7,178 nucleotides of DNA from an uncultured Sulfurimonas sp. (GTDB taxonomy: Bacteria > Campylobacterota > Campylobacteria > Campylobacterales > Sulfurimonadaceae): the NCBI GenBank assembly GCA_937914675.1, contig CALDOC010000514.1, positions 1 to 7,178 on the forward strand, in the 5' to 3' direction. This document shows, piece after piece, positions 1 through 6,487 of this stretch; positions within the stretch are counted from its first letter, which is position 1, and every line of letters starts with the position of its first letter. Below the pieces are notes generated by a model. The model ran no database searches, had not been told where the DNA came from, and saw only the letters and a program-made list of their open reading frames with translations. Position numbers and translations under genes: made by a program.

Positions 1-575
1 GCGACATGAGAGTTTAAATGAAGTTGCACGAGACTAGGGTAGGCGGGTATGATATTGTGTCCAAACTCTTTGGCAAATTCTTCGCCATCGCTGTTTCCTC
101 CCAAATGAGAAGCCGCTCGCGAGCCCGTCGCCACCACTACGCTATGGTATTTTTTCATAAGTTCTTTTATCTCGATGATTTTTGCGTCCGTATGTACAAC
201 GACTCCAAGATTAAGCGCGTACTCTTCATAAAGTTTAGCGACGGATTTCGCTTCGTTGCTGAGCGGATACGCTCTTCCATCCTCTAGCGTATTGAGTAGA
301 AGGCCTATGGAGTTCGCAAACTTTTCAAACTCCATAAAACCAAACTCTTTTAAGGCATGCTCAACAAATGAAGGGTTCTCCGAGAAGTAGTCATGCGCGT
401 TTAAATTGACGTTTGATACGTTGCAACGACCGTTTCCGGAAACCAAAATCTTTTTGGCGCATTTGGAATTTTGCTCAAAGATCTCAACGTTTAAACCAGC
501 TTTGGCGCAAAAGACGGCGCATATGAGTCCAGAAGCTCCTCCCCCGATAATCGCGACGGAATTTATGTTTTTCAT
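1..575 (-). CDS. NAD(P)/FAD-dependent oxidoreductase, BaiN/HI0933 (YhiN) family, N-terminal 191 codons, 3' end outside window
   Basis: Reading the minus strand from ATG 575, the frame stays open to base 1 with no frameshift, giving about half of a protein usually near 400 aa. The Rossmann FAD-binding motif is at the N-terminus: VAIIGGGASGLICA (residues 7-20), with an acidic strand end at NVEIFEQ. The family-specific KKILVSGNGRCNVSN follows at about 44-58, with GRAYPLSNEA near 109-118 and the second flavin signature VVVATGSRA near 153-161, followed by LGGNSDGEEFAKEFGH and PAYPSLVQL. HI0933-type flavoproteins are cytoplasmic; a few members reduce bile-acid intermediates, but most have no known substrate, so no specific reaction is claimed. 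AGGA at 588-585 lies 9 nt before the ATG, and the start overlaps the YfiR-like stop in ATGA, which implies translational coupling. The DNA looks somewhat less AT-rich than the kinase gene upstream. Confidence 0.9.
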   Translation of the reverse strand, partial: MKNINSVAIIGGGASGLICAVFCAKAGLNVEIFEQNSKCAKKILVSGNGRCNVSNVNLNAHDYFSENPSFVEHALKEFGFMEFEKFANSIGLLLNTLEDGRAYPLSNEAKSVAKLYEEYALNLGVVVHTDAKIIEIKELMKKYHSVVVATGSRAASHLGGNSDGEEFAKEFGHNIIPAYPSLVQLHLNSHV

Positions 576-1117
576 TGGCTGTTTTCCTGTTGAGTAAATT
601 TTGAAAGCTGTAGCAAATAGGAGTCAAAAACAAATCCATATTTTTTTATGGTCGCGCCGTTCAAATAAGGTTTTATGGATTTTCCTATGTAGATGGAGGC
701 TAAAAGACCATACTCCAAGTAGTCCCGATCGTAGGCGAAGCTAATTATTTTGTTTTTGTTCGCCCATGACGCGATTTGTCTTAGCTCTTGGGGAGAGTGG
801 TAAAGAACAATCACGGCGTCGGGCTTTTCTTTTAGGTTGTTGTCAAAAATCGCCGTTGTGACAATGATTTTTTTGTTGGAAATGGCGTCTGGATAGTGCG
901 CGTTAATGCTATTTTTAAACTTATTGGCGAAATAAGCGTCAATGTCGCTGGATAAAATGGCGATGTTGAGAAATTCTGACTTGTCATCCTCTATACGCTT
1001 TTCAAGCAAGGCGATTTTTGGAAACAGTTTGGCTTCAATGTTTATAATGGTGCAGTCGTAATTAGACGCTAAAAGTTGCAAGGTCAACGTAAATAAAGCG
1101 AATAGCGTTTTTATCAT
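572..1117 (-). CDS. Secreted YfiR-like (DUF4154-type) periplasmic protein, 181 aa
   Basis: Residues 1-17 or 1-18 form a Sec signal peptide (Lys3, hydrophobic core, LLAS cleavage region). The mature part alternates helices and strands: EAKLFPKIALLEK (28-40), LNIAILSS (50-57), KKIIVTTAI (82-90), PDAVIVLYH (99-107), KIISFAYD (123-130). It ends in a segment (about 136-174) with the family signature: a Gly-initiated strand, a x-I-x-P-x-L-N step, then GFVFDSYLLQLSKF. This matches the closing pattern of YfiR proteins (G-x-x-x-x-x-I-N-x-x-x-x-x-x-G-hydrophobic-x-S-x-L-L-x-L). YfiR in Pseudomonas binds the periplasmic domain of YfiN and holds it inactive. Here the upstream neighbour is a kinase, its likely target. 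Only one Cys (Cys22) is present, so the disulfides of Pseudomonas YfiR are missing; Cys22 is not a lipobox Cys (NYDC). The ATG at 1117 has a weak AGG at 1126-1124. The TGA overlaps the next ATG (ATGA). Family assignment is by pattern recognition. Confidence 0.68.
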   Translation of the reverse strand: MIKTLFALFTLTLQLLASNYDCTIINIEAKLFPKIALLEKRIEDDKSEFLNIAILSSDIDAYFANKFKNSINAHYPDAISNKKIIVTTAIFDNNLKEKPDAVIVLYHSPQELRQIASWANKNKIISFAYDRDYLEYGLLASIYIGKSIKPYLNGATIKKYGFVFDSYLLQLSKFTQQENSQ

Positions 1118-1124
1118 GTTGGGC

Positions 1125-2573
1125 CTACATGTCTTTTGAAATCGTGAGTGGTAATTTTATTGTAAAGCGGCATCCCTTCTCTATATTTTGCGCGACTAAA
1201 GAGCCTTTCATTCTCGTTTCAACAATATTTTTTGCGATATGCAATCCAATTCCCGTTCCCTGAGAGGCGAATTTGGTGGTAAAATAGGGGTCGAATATTT
1301 TATCCAATATCTCTTGGGGGATTCCCCCTCCGTTGTCTATTATTTCAATAAATCCATGTTCATCTTTTTCGTATACGTTAATGGTGAGAGAGCCTTTTTT
1401 TATCGTATCCATGTCTATAAGAGTTTTTATCGCGTCTTTGGCGTTGTTTATTAAGATAAAAAGCACTTGAGTGAATTCATTTTCAACGCCGCTAATTTTG
1501 ATTATGGCGTTAGAATTGAATTCGTAAGATATATTGTTGTTTTTGAGTTGCGCGTCAACTATTTTTAAAACGTCTTGAATGCTATTTTGGGGATTAAATT
1601 CAACTATTTCTCTATCTGGATTTAGAAAGTTGCGAAAATCGTCAATCGTATTTGACATATAGCGCACGTTTAAAGTGATGAGTTCCAACTTGTCTTCAAA
1701 ATTTTTGTCGTCTCGTATCCCAAACGCATGATTCGTTTCAAGATTTACTATCGCGAGTCCTATGATGTTTAAAGGTTGTCGCCATTGGTGCGCAATGGAC
1801 TCGATCATCTCTCCCATGGCTGCTTGACGCGACTGATGTATCATCAACTGTTCTTGTTCTTGTTGCTTGCGAACCTCTTGTTGCACTTGCTTGGAGAGTT
1901 CGCTGTTGAACGATTGCAGTTTTTGAACGTATTGGTCTATGTTGGCGATCATCTTATTCGCGACGTTTGCGATAGTGTTTATCTCTTCGCTCTTGTTTTG
2001 CAAAATTATGGGAGTAATGTTTTCAGAGTCCGAATACTCTTGCAGCGCGTTAGAGATTTTGCGTAAAGCGTTAAGATTCGATCGCACGAAAACATAAAAT
2101 ATGGCGAAAATGATCAGAGTAAATATGAAGGTAAAGAATAAAATCGCAATAATTTTAGCTTGTATATTGTTAATGTTTTTACTTGAATACTCTAAATTTA
2201 TTTTCGCCATCACGTTTTTGTCAAAAGTGTCTATAATGTCGCTTTCGTATACAAATAGGGTGTTTGAATGATTTTGGCCATTTACTTTCAAAATATTTTT
2301 TTTGTTGTTTTCAAAGAGCAACTCTACTCTTTTGATGTTCTCGTAAGCCAATAAAGTGTTCAAGATGTCGTCGAGTTGCTCTTCTTGGTTAAAGGAGAGG
2401 TTAAGCGCTATTATTGGTTTGAGGGTGTCAACGATTAGCATTATTTTTTCTTGTTCTGAGGCTTTTAGAATATTTTTAAAGTAAACGGTTCCAAAAATAT
2501 ACGTTGGAATGTTTATGACAAAAAAAACTAGCCAAAAGAAAAAAGTGAATTTACCAATGAATGTTTTAAACAT
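1125..2573 (-). CDS. Membrane sensor histidine kinase with YfiN/CHASE8-like periplasmic domain
   Basis: 482 aa. TM1 at about 9-31, periplasmic domain 32-139, TM2 about 140-163, HAMP about 163-213, then a Gln-rich coiled linker (218-247). The DHp domain has H-box SIAHQWRQPL with the phospho-acceptor His262. The HATPase_c domain has an N-box around NNAKDA (376-381), G1 DNGGGIP (413-419), F-box FDPYFTTK (427-434) and G2 GTGIGL (439-444), so the kinase core is intact. The periplasmic part opens with a long helix (SEQEKIMLIVDTLKPIIALN), continues with EEQLDDILNTLLAYENIKRVEL, then strands. This pattern (helix, L-x-P-x-L, L-x-x-I-L-x-x-L, I-x-x-V-x-L) resembles the CHASE8/PAS-like sensor of YfiN-type diguanylate cyclases, by eye only. 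No receiver domain is attached and no response regulator lies in the window. The ATG at 2573 has GAGGA 10 nt upstream. The TAG ends 7 bp before the YfiR-like gene, the probable partner. The N-terminal half is noticeably AT-rich. Confidence 0.93.
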   Translation of the reverse strand: MFKTFIGKFTFFFWLVFFVINIPTYIFGTVYFKNILKASEQEKIMLIVDTLKPIIALNLSFNQEEQLDDILNTLLAYENIKRVELLFENNKKNILKVNGQNHSNTLFVYESDIIDTFDKNVMAKINLEYSSKNINNIQAKIIAILFFTFIFTLIIFAIFYVFVRSNLNALRKISNALQEYSDSENITPIILQNKSEEINTIANVANKMIANIDQYVQKLQSFNSELSKQVQQEVRKQQEQEQLMIHQSRQAAMGEMIESIAHQWRQPLNIIGLAIVNLETNHAFGIRDDKNFEDKLELITLNVRYMSNTIDDFRNFLNPDREIVEFNPQNSIQDVLKIVDAQLKNNNISYEFNSNAIIKISGVENEFTQVLFILINNAKDAIKTLIDMDTIKKGSLTINVYEKDEHGFIEIIDNGGGIPQEILDKIFDPYFTTKFASQGTGIGLHIAKNIVETRMKGSLVAQNIEKGCRFTIKLPLTISKDM

Positions 2574-2628
2574 TTAACAAATTTCCTCAGTACTAATTAT
2601 TTTAGTTGGTATTTTACCAAAATATAAC
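2574..2628 (-). promoter_or_regulatory. Intergenic promoter/leader region for the kinase operon (candidate)
   Basis: This 55-bp AT-rich gap is the only non-overlapping junction of note in the window. On the minus strand it holds TGGTAAAAT (2619-2611), an extended -10 (TGn plus TAAAAT, one mismatch to TATAAT). No convincing -35 lies at 17 bp; TTGTAA at 2642-2637 is the nearest candidate, but its spacing is long at about 20 bp. Campylobacterota sigma-70 promoters often rely on the -10 and an AT-rich upstream stretch, which is present. A start site near 2604 would give a leader of about 30 nt carrying GAGGA (2588-2584), 10 nt before the kinase ATG at 2573. The promoter assignment is inference; the ribosome binding site is directly visible. 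Confidence 0.45.
2606..2620. repeat. Perfect inverted repeat TTGGTA-N3-TACCAA overlapping the candidate -10
   Basis: The two 6-bp arms (2606-2611 and 2615-2620) are exactly complementary around a 3-bp AT spacer and cover the proposed extended -10 element. That placement would suit an operator for a dimeric repressor or autoregulator. As an RNA hairpin the stem is short and weak, and it is not followed by a U-run in the mutS2 direction, so it does not look like a terminator. A 6-bp palindrome in AT-rich DNA can occur by chance, hence the low confidence in a function. Confidence 0.35.
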
Positions 2629-4854
2629 TTATAAAGTTACAATTTTGGCTCCGAATCCACCTAAATGTTGAGGCGCGTCTTCAAATTTTTTGACGCTTGG
2701 ATGCGCGACAAGGAAATTTTTGACCGCGTAGGAGAGCTTTCCAGTGCCTATGCCATGATAAATAATGACTTCGTCCCAACCGTTAATAAGAGCGTCGCTT
2801 ATAAATACGTCTAAGACGTCGCAAGCCTCGTCGGCTCTCATTCCATGAAGATCGCATTTGAGTCCCGCTCTTTTTTGCACGTTTACTTTCACGGTGGTTA
2901 CCGGGTTCGCTTGGATGATTTGCGTATGTTTTAGATATAAAGTCTTCACTCTCACCCTCATTCCGTCAACTTCTATCGTCGCTTCGTTTTTCCCTCTCAT
3001 GGAGACGATAACGCCTTTTTGAGAGTGATATTTCACTTTATCTCCAACTTCAAAAGAAACGTCGCGAGCAAGTGGCTCTTTTGTCTCTTTGGGCAGAATT
3101 TTATTGGCTTTGTCCATGGCTCTGTGAATGGACTGACTATCGCCAGCTTTTGCGGCCGATTTCGCTTCGCCGATGGCCACTTCGTAACTTCTTTGAAGAA
3201 CCGCTTTTTGCTCGTTCAACTCGCGAAACAGTTCCTCTTTTTGCTCTTTAAGTCTAATTTCTTTGAGTTTTATCTCATCTAATTTTTCGTCGACTTTTTT
3301 ATGCTTTAGTTTGAGTTCGCGTTCAAGTTGCGAACCGCGTTCAATGAGCAAGCTTAGTTTTTCGGAGTTGTCTCCATAAACGGCTTTTGCCTCTTTTACG
3401 ATGGCGTTGTTTATTCCGTAGCGACTTGCCGTCTCAAAAGCGTAACTTTTGCCGATGATGCCTTGCATAAACTCGTAAGTCGGTCTGCGTTGCTCTTCAT
3501 CGTAGATGGCGGCCATAAGTTCCACGTCGTCGCGGTCTGCCATAAGCGCGGCGAGGCGTTTGTGGTGCGTGGTGACTACCACTTTTTGACCCCGTTTAAT
3601 CAAATCGTCGAGTATCACTTTAAAAAGCGCGGCGGCTTCGTCGCTGTCCGTTCCGAGTTCTATCTCGTCCACTCCCACAAGCGCGGATTTGTGTTCAAAT
3701 ATTTTTGAAAACTCTTGCATCCGTCCGGCAAAAGTGGAAATGTCGTTTTTGACGTTTTGAGGATCGTCTATAATCGCCAAAACGCTTTTAAAAGAACCTA
3801 CGTGAGACTTCGTTTCATTTAAACTCATAGGTATAACGTACTTGGCCATAAAAGCCGACGCGAGTATGGACTTCAAAAGCATGGTTTTACCCCCGGCGTT
3901 TACCCCGGTAATCATAAGAATGTTTTTGGAAAAATCGACGCTTATGGGTTTTGCATGGGTTAAGGCCGGGTGTTTAAAATCATGAAGCAAAATTTTGGAG
4001 TCGTTTTTACTTTTGACGAGTTGCAAATTTTTACTTTTGGAAAACAAAACGCGAGCTTGATAGTTGTCAAACTTTGTAAACTCTTTGTCGATGAAGTTTA
4101 TAAAAGCTTGAAGCTCTGAAAGTTTTTCAGAAAACTCTTTCGCGTACCTATAAAATATCGTCTCGCGCTCTTGTTCTATAAAGCGAATCTGCTCTTTTGA
4201 TTTTAAGATACTATCGGGAGATACGTAAAAAAAACCGCCGGTGCTTCGTCCAATTATGGCGCCTTTTAGCACATGATTAAATCCGCCGCGAACCAAAAGA
4301 CACTCTTCGTTGTTGAGCAAATGCACTTGCGTATCGACAAGATAGCCGGCAAGCTTGGAGTTGCTCATCATGCGTTTGAGCGAAGAACCCATGTTGTTTT
4401 TATGCTCTTTGATTCTCGCGCTTAAAGCGAAAAGCGTCTCGTCGAGATTCTCTTCAAACTTTCCATCATGAGTGAAGTACTTTTCAACTTCCGTAAACTT
4501 TGGGTCTATGACAAATTTGCTCATCCACTCGCCAATAATTCCATCAAGTTGACGGTTTTGAAAGTAGCGAAAGTATCTCACGATTTTGACTATTTCAAAA
4601 ATCTGTTCAAAGTTTAAAACGCCATGTTTTTTGAGATGACCTTTTATCGCAAAAAAGTCGGCAACTTTTGGCGGAGCCTTGAACTCTATCGCGTCGAGCG
4701 CTTTGATATAGCGAAAATGAAGCTCTTGGTCGCCTTCAATGTAAAGCTCATGTTCACGAGAAAAGAAACTTTTGAATTGTTCTATGTGTTCTCTCAAATC
4801 AAGTTGCGTTATCAACAACTCGATTTTAGATTTTTTGTGGGAGTCTACTCGCAA
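2629..4854 (-). CDS. mutS2: Endonuclease MutS2 (MutS-type ATPase with C-terminal Smr domain)
   Basis: MutS2 binds branched DNA and suppresses homologous recombination; in other bacteria it also acts on collided ribosomes. It does not take part in MutL-dependent mismatch repair. At 741 aa it is slightly shorter than the roughly 780 aa Bacillus type and lacks the MutS mismatch-recognition domain. Order: core/lever region 10-300; ATPase with Walker A GVNAGGKT (317-324), STFAGRM (373-379), Walker B LVGVDE (392-397) and TTHHKRL (428-434); a charged coiled coil at about 495-560; a KOW-like beta segment at about 601-640 (EVGDKVKYHSQKG); and a Smr domain at 664-741 with DLHGMR (668-673), HGIGTG (700-705) and a terminal GAKIVTL. 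The usual Lys/Arg in HG-K/R-GTG is Ile here. The start is uncertain: an in-frame TAG at 4866-4864 leaves only TTG codons (4854, 4818, 4815, 4797) before obvious homology, and none has a clear Shine-Dalgarno. TTG 4854, overlapping the upstream stop by 10 bp, is chosen. It is last in its transcription unit. Confidence 0.96.
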   Translation of the reverse strand: MRVDSHKKSKIELLITQLDLREHIEQFKSFFSREHELYIEGDQELHFRYIKALDAIEFKAPPKVADFFAIKGHLKKHGVLNFEQIFEIVKIVRYFRYFQNRQLDGIIGEWMSKFVIDPKFTEVEKYFTHDGKFEENLDETLFALSARIKEHKNNMGSSLKRMMSNSKLAGYLVDTQVHLLNNEECLLVRGGFNHVLKGAIIGRSTGGFFYVSPDSILKSKEQIRFIEQERETIFYRYAKEFSEKLSELQAFINFIDKEFTKFDNYQARVLFSKSKNLQLVKSKNDSKILLHDFKHPALTHAKPISVDFSKNILMITGVNAGGKTMLLKSILASAFMAKYVIPMSLNETKSHVGSFKSVLAIIDDPQNVKNDISTFAGRMQEFSKIFEHKSALVGVDEIELGTDSDEAAALFKVILDDLIKRGQKVVVTTHHKRLAALMADRDDVELMAAIYDEEQRRPTYEFMQGIIGKSYAFETASRYGINNAIVKEAKAVYGDNSEKLSLLIERGSQLERELKLKHKKVDEKLDEIKLKEIRLKEQKEELFRELNEQKAVLQRSYEVAIGEAKSAAKAGDSQSIHRAMDKANKILPKETKEPLARDVSFEVGDKVKYHSQKGVIVSMRGKNEATIEVDGMRVRVKTLYLKHTQIIQANPVTTVKVNVQKRAGLKCDLHGMRADEACDVLDVFISDALINGWDEVIIYHGIGTGKLSYAVKNFLVAHPSVKKFEDAPQHLGGFGAKIVTL

Positions 4855-5174
4855 TCTGAAGCACTAATCATTTCGCCATACAATGGCGTGTTTTCTTTAC
4901 CAATAAAAGTATACGTGCCAACGCTTAACGTATAGTCGCTATTGTTTACGTCCACCGCGCCGCATTTGACTGTTTTGTTTTGGTTGAATCTTTTTACCAC
5001 GTCTAGCATCTTTACGTTTTGTTCTTTGTTGTACTCGTTAAACATGATCGCAATCGCAATGATGGATAGAATAATCGTTATGACGCTTATTTTTTCTGAA
5101 TGCGTAAGCTCCGTAAAATGATGTAGAGCCAAAAATAAAAGCCCTAAAATTATGAGTCCAAATATGTATGTCAT
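4845..5174 (-). CDS. Small two-helix membrane protein between murC and mutS2, 109 aa
   Basis: Residues 2-18 and 28-46 form two hydrophobic helices joined by a short polar turn (HHFTELTHSEK), followed by a soluble tail of about 60 residues. The tail starts lysine-rich, then looks beta-rich (TVKCGAVDV, YTLSVGTYTFIG) and contains the protein's two cysteines, Cys71 and Cys108. The Lys/Arg content after helix 2 favours a cytoplasmic tail by the positive-inside rule, but the two Cys and the beta pattern would also suit the periplasm, so topology is open. The ATG at 5174 has AGAGGA (5188-5183) 8 nt upstream and overlaps the murC stop by one base (TAATG). From memory, H. pylori (HP0622) and C. jejuni (Cj1053c) carry a small membrane protein at this exact place, so this is likely a phylum-conserved family of unknown function. 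Its TAG overlaps the mutS2 start by 10 bp. Confidence 0.88.
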   Translation of the reverse strand: MTYIFGLIILGLLFLALHHFTELTHSEKISVITIILSIIAIAIMFNEYNKEQNVKMLDVVKRFNQNKTVKCGAVDVNNSDYTLSVGTYTFIGKENTPLYGEMISASDCE

Positions 5175-6487
5175 TATTCAATTCCTCTGATTTGGTAAGT
5201 GATGTCGCCGGCTCCAAAGCCAATGATGAGCCCTTTGTCTATCGTTTGAAGATTTTTGCCATCTTTTACAATCGTTACGCAGTTGTTCTCTCTCGTTATT
5301 TTATCGGCTATCGTGAGTTTGTAATCTTTAAATTTTTCTTCAAAATTAATCTCGCGATGCGCCTCGCCCGCCGCCCATACGGGGAGTATGATAAGTTGCG
5401 CGGCGCCGTCAAAACATTTTATAAACGCGTCAAGATTGTCAATGGTGCGAGAGTATTTATGCGGTTGCCAAATGGCTGTGATTTGGTCAAAACCTTTAAG
5501 GGACGCGTACTCTTTTACAGACTCGAACGTCGCTTTGATTTCTGTCGGATGGTGGCCGTAATCGTCAATGATTACGCGGTCTTTTTCAAATCCAACAATG
5601 TCAAAACGTTTTTTGATGCCTTTGAAATTTAAAATGTTTTTTCTTATCTCTTCAATGTCCATGGACTCTTGGGCCGCTAAAATAGCCAACGAAGCGTCAA
5701 TAGCTATGTGTTTTCCAAAGCCCCAAACGTCAAAAGCCCCTAAATCTTTGAGTCTGAATCTTGTATGTGGTTCGTCGTCTAGAAGTACGTACTTTATATC
5801 TTGTATCTCAGTAGTCGGATAGAGCCAAAGAGCGTCCACTTCATCTTTTAGAGTCGCCAAAAATGGGTCTTCGCCGTTGAGAACTTTAAGTGGAGCGGAT
5901 TTTATGAAAGCTTTGTACGTCTCATAAAAAAGCTCATAATTGTAATCGTAATACTCCATATGTTCTGGCTCGGCGTTTATGACTAACGCGCAATAAGGAT
6001 TGGAATTTATAAAACTTCCATCGCTCTCGTCCGCTTCAAAAAGCATAACGTCGGTGCTCGAATCGTAACGAACGTTTGAGCCAAACGCCTTGGACTCGGC
6101 GCCAATAATGGCCGAACCGTTCATGATGGAAGTTAAAATGGCTGTAGTGGTGCTCTTGCCATGCGCGCCAGCGACGGCGTACACTTTTCTATCGTCTATG
6201 ATTTTAAGCAACGCCTCGCGACGAGCCAAAACTTCAACGCCTTTTGCTTTAGCCTTTACAATTTCAGGATTGTTAGGGCTGATTATCGCGGAATGAACCA
6301 CCAAGTCTTGGTCTGTAATGGCGTCGGCGGAGTGGGGCACCGTGACGGCTATGCCAAGTTTACGAAGTTTTTGAGTGATGATGGTGTCTTTGATGTCGGA
6401 TCCGCTAACGGTATGCCCTCTAAAGTGCATATATTGGGCTAAACCAGAAATTCCGATGCCGCCAATGCCAATAAAATGTATTTTCAT
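5174..6487 (-). CDS. murC: UDP-N-acetylmuramate--L-alanine ligase MurC
   Basis: Cytoplasmic Mur ligase that adds L-alanine to UDP-MurNAc with ATP hydrolysis, the first step in building the peptidoglycan stem peptide. At 437 aa it is full length. The N-terminal nucleotide-binding domain opens with HFIGIGGIGISGLA (residues 4-17). The central ATPase domain has the P-loop GAHGKSTTT (107-115, Lys111), EADESDGSF (151-159) and NAEPEHMEYYD (171-181). The C-terminal domain has KRFD (293-296), DYGHHPTEI (309-317), QPHKYSRT (341-348) and GAGDI (425-429). The HxxEYY-type second metal/ATP motif differs slightly from the enterobacterial NI-x-x-DH-x-D-x-Y form but keeps the acidic/His pattern. AAGGA at 6503-6499 lies 11 nt before the ATG. 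Both ends are coupled by TAATG overlaps, to the 169-aa gene upstream and the small membrane protein downstream. Identification is firm. Confidence 0.97.
   Translation of the reverse strand: MKIHFIGIGGIGISGLAQYMHFRGHTVSGSDIKDTIITQKLRKLGIAVTVPHSADAITDQDLVVHSAIISPNNPEIVKAKAKGVEVLARREALLKIIDDRKVYAVAGAHGKSTTTAILTSIMNGSAIIGAESKAFGSNVRYDSSTDVMLFEADESDGSFINSNPYCALVINAEPEHMEYYDYNYELFYETYKAFIKSAPLKVLNGEDPFLATLKDEVDALWLYPTTEIQDIKYVLLDDEPHTRFRLKDLGAFDVWGFGKHIAIDASLAILAAQESMDIEEIRKNILNFKGIKKRFDIVGFEKDRVIIDDYGHHPTEIKATFESVKEYASLKGFDQITAIWQPHKYSRTIDNLDAFIKCFDGAAQLIILPVWAAGEAHREINFEEKFKDYKLTIADKITRENNCVTIVKDGKNLQTIDKGLIIGFGAGDITYQIRGIE

Noticed and set aside
18..287. 89-codon plus-strand open frame near the left edge
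   Set aside because: Antisense to the clear HI0933/BaiN-type flavoprotein reading the other way; its peptide has no family features.
1045..1075. Lipoprotein signal at Cys22 of the YfiR-like protein
   Set aside because: The residues before Cys22 are NYD, which do not fit a lipobox; a normal signal peptidase I site around residues 17-18 fits better.
2600..2630. Possible rho-independent terminator after mutS2
   Set aside because: The hairpin has only a 6-bp, mostly AT stem and no U-run follows it on the minus strand, so read-through from mutS2 into the kinase operon remains possible.
4624..4935. 103-codon plus-strand open frame across the mutS2 start
   Set aside because: Antisense to mutS2 and the end of the small membrane protein; the sequence is unlike a folded protein and spans a junction already explained.
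5038..5223. 61-codon minus-strand frame across the murC / small membrane protein junction
   Set aside because: Out of frame with both genes, which are well supported by motifs, membrane helices and a good ribosome binding site.
5168..5632. 154-codon open frame on the plus strand opposite the 3' part of murC
   Set aside because: It lies wholly antisense to the conserved C-terminal domain of MurC, has no recognisable motif and no ribosome binding site; it is a by-product of murC codon use.
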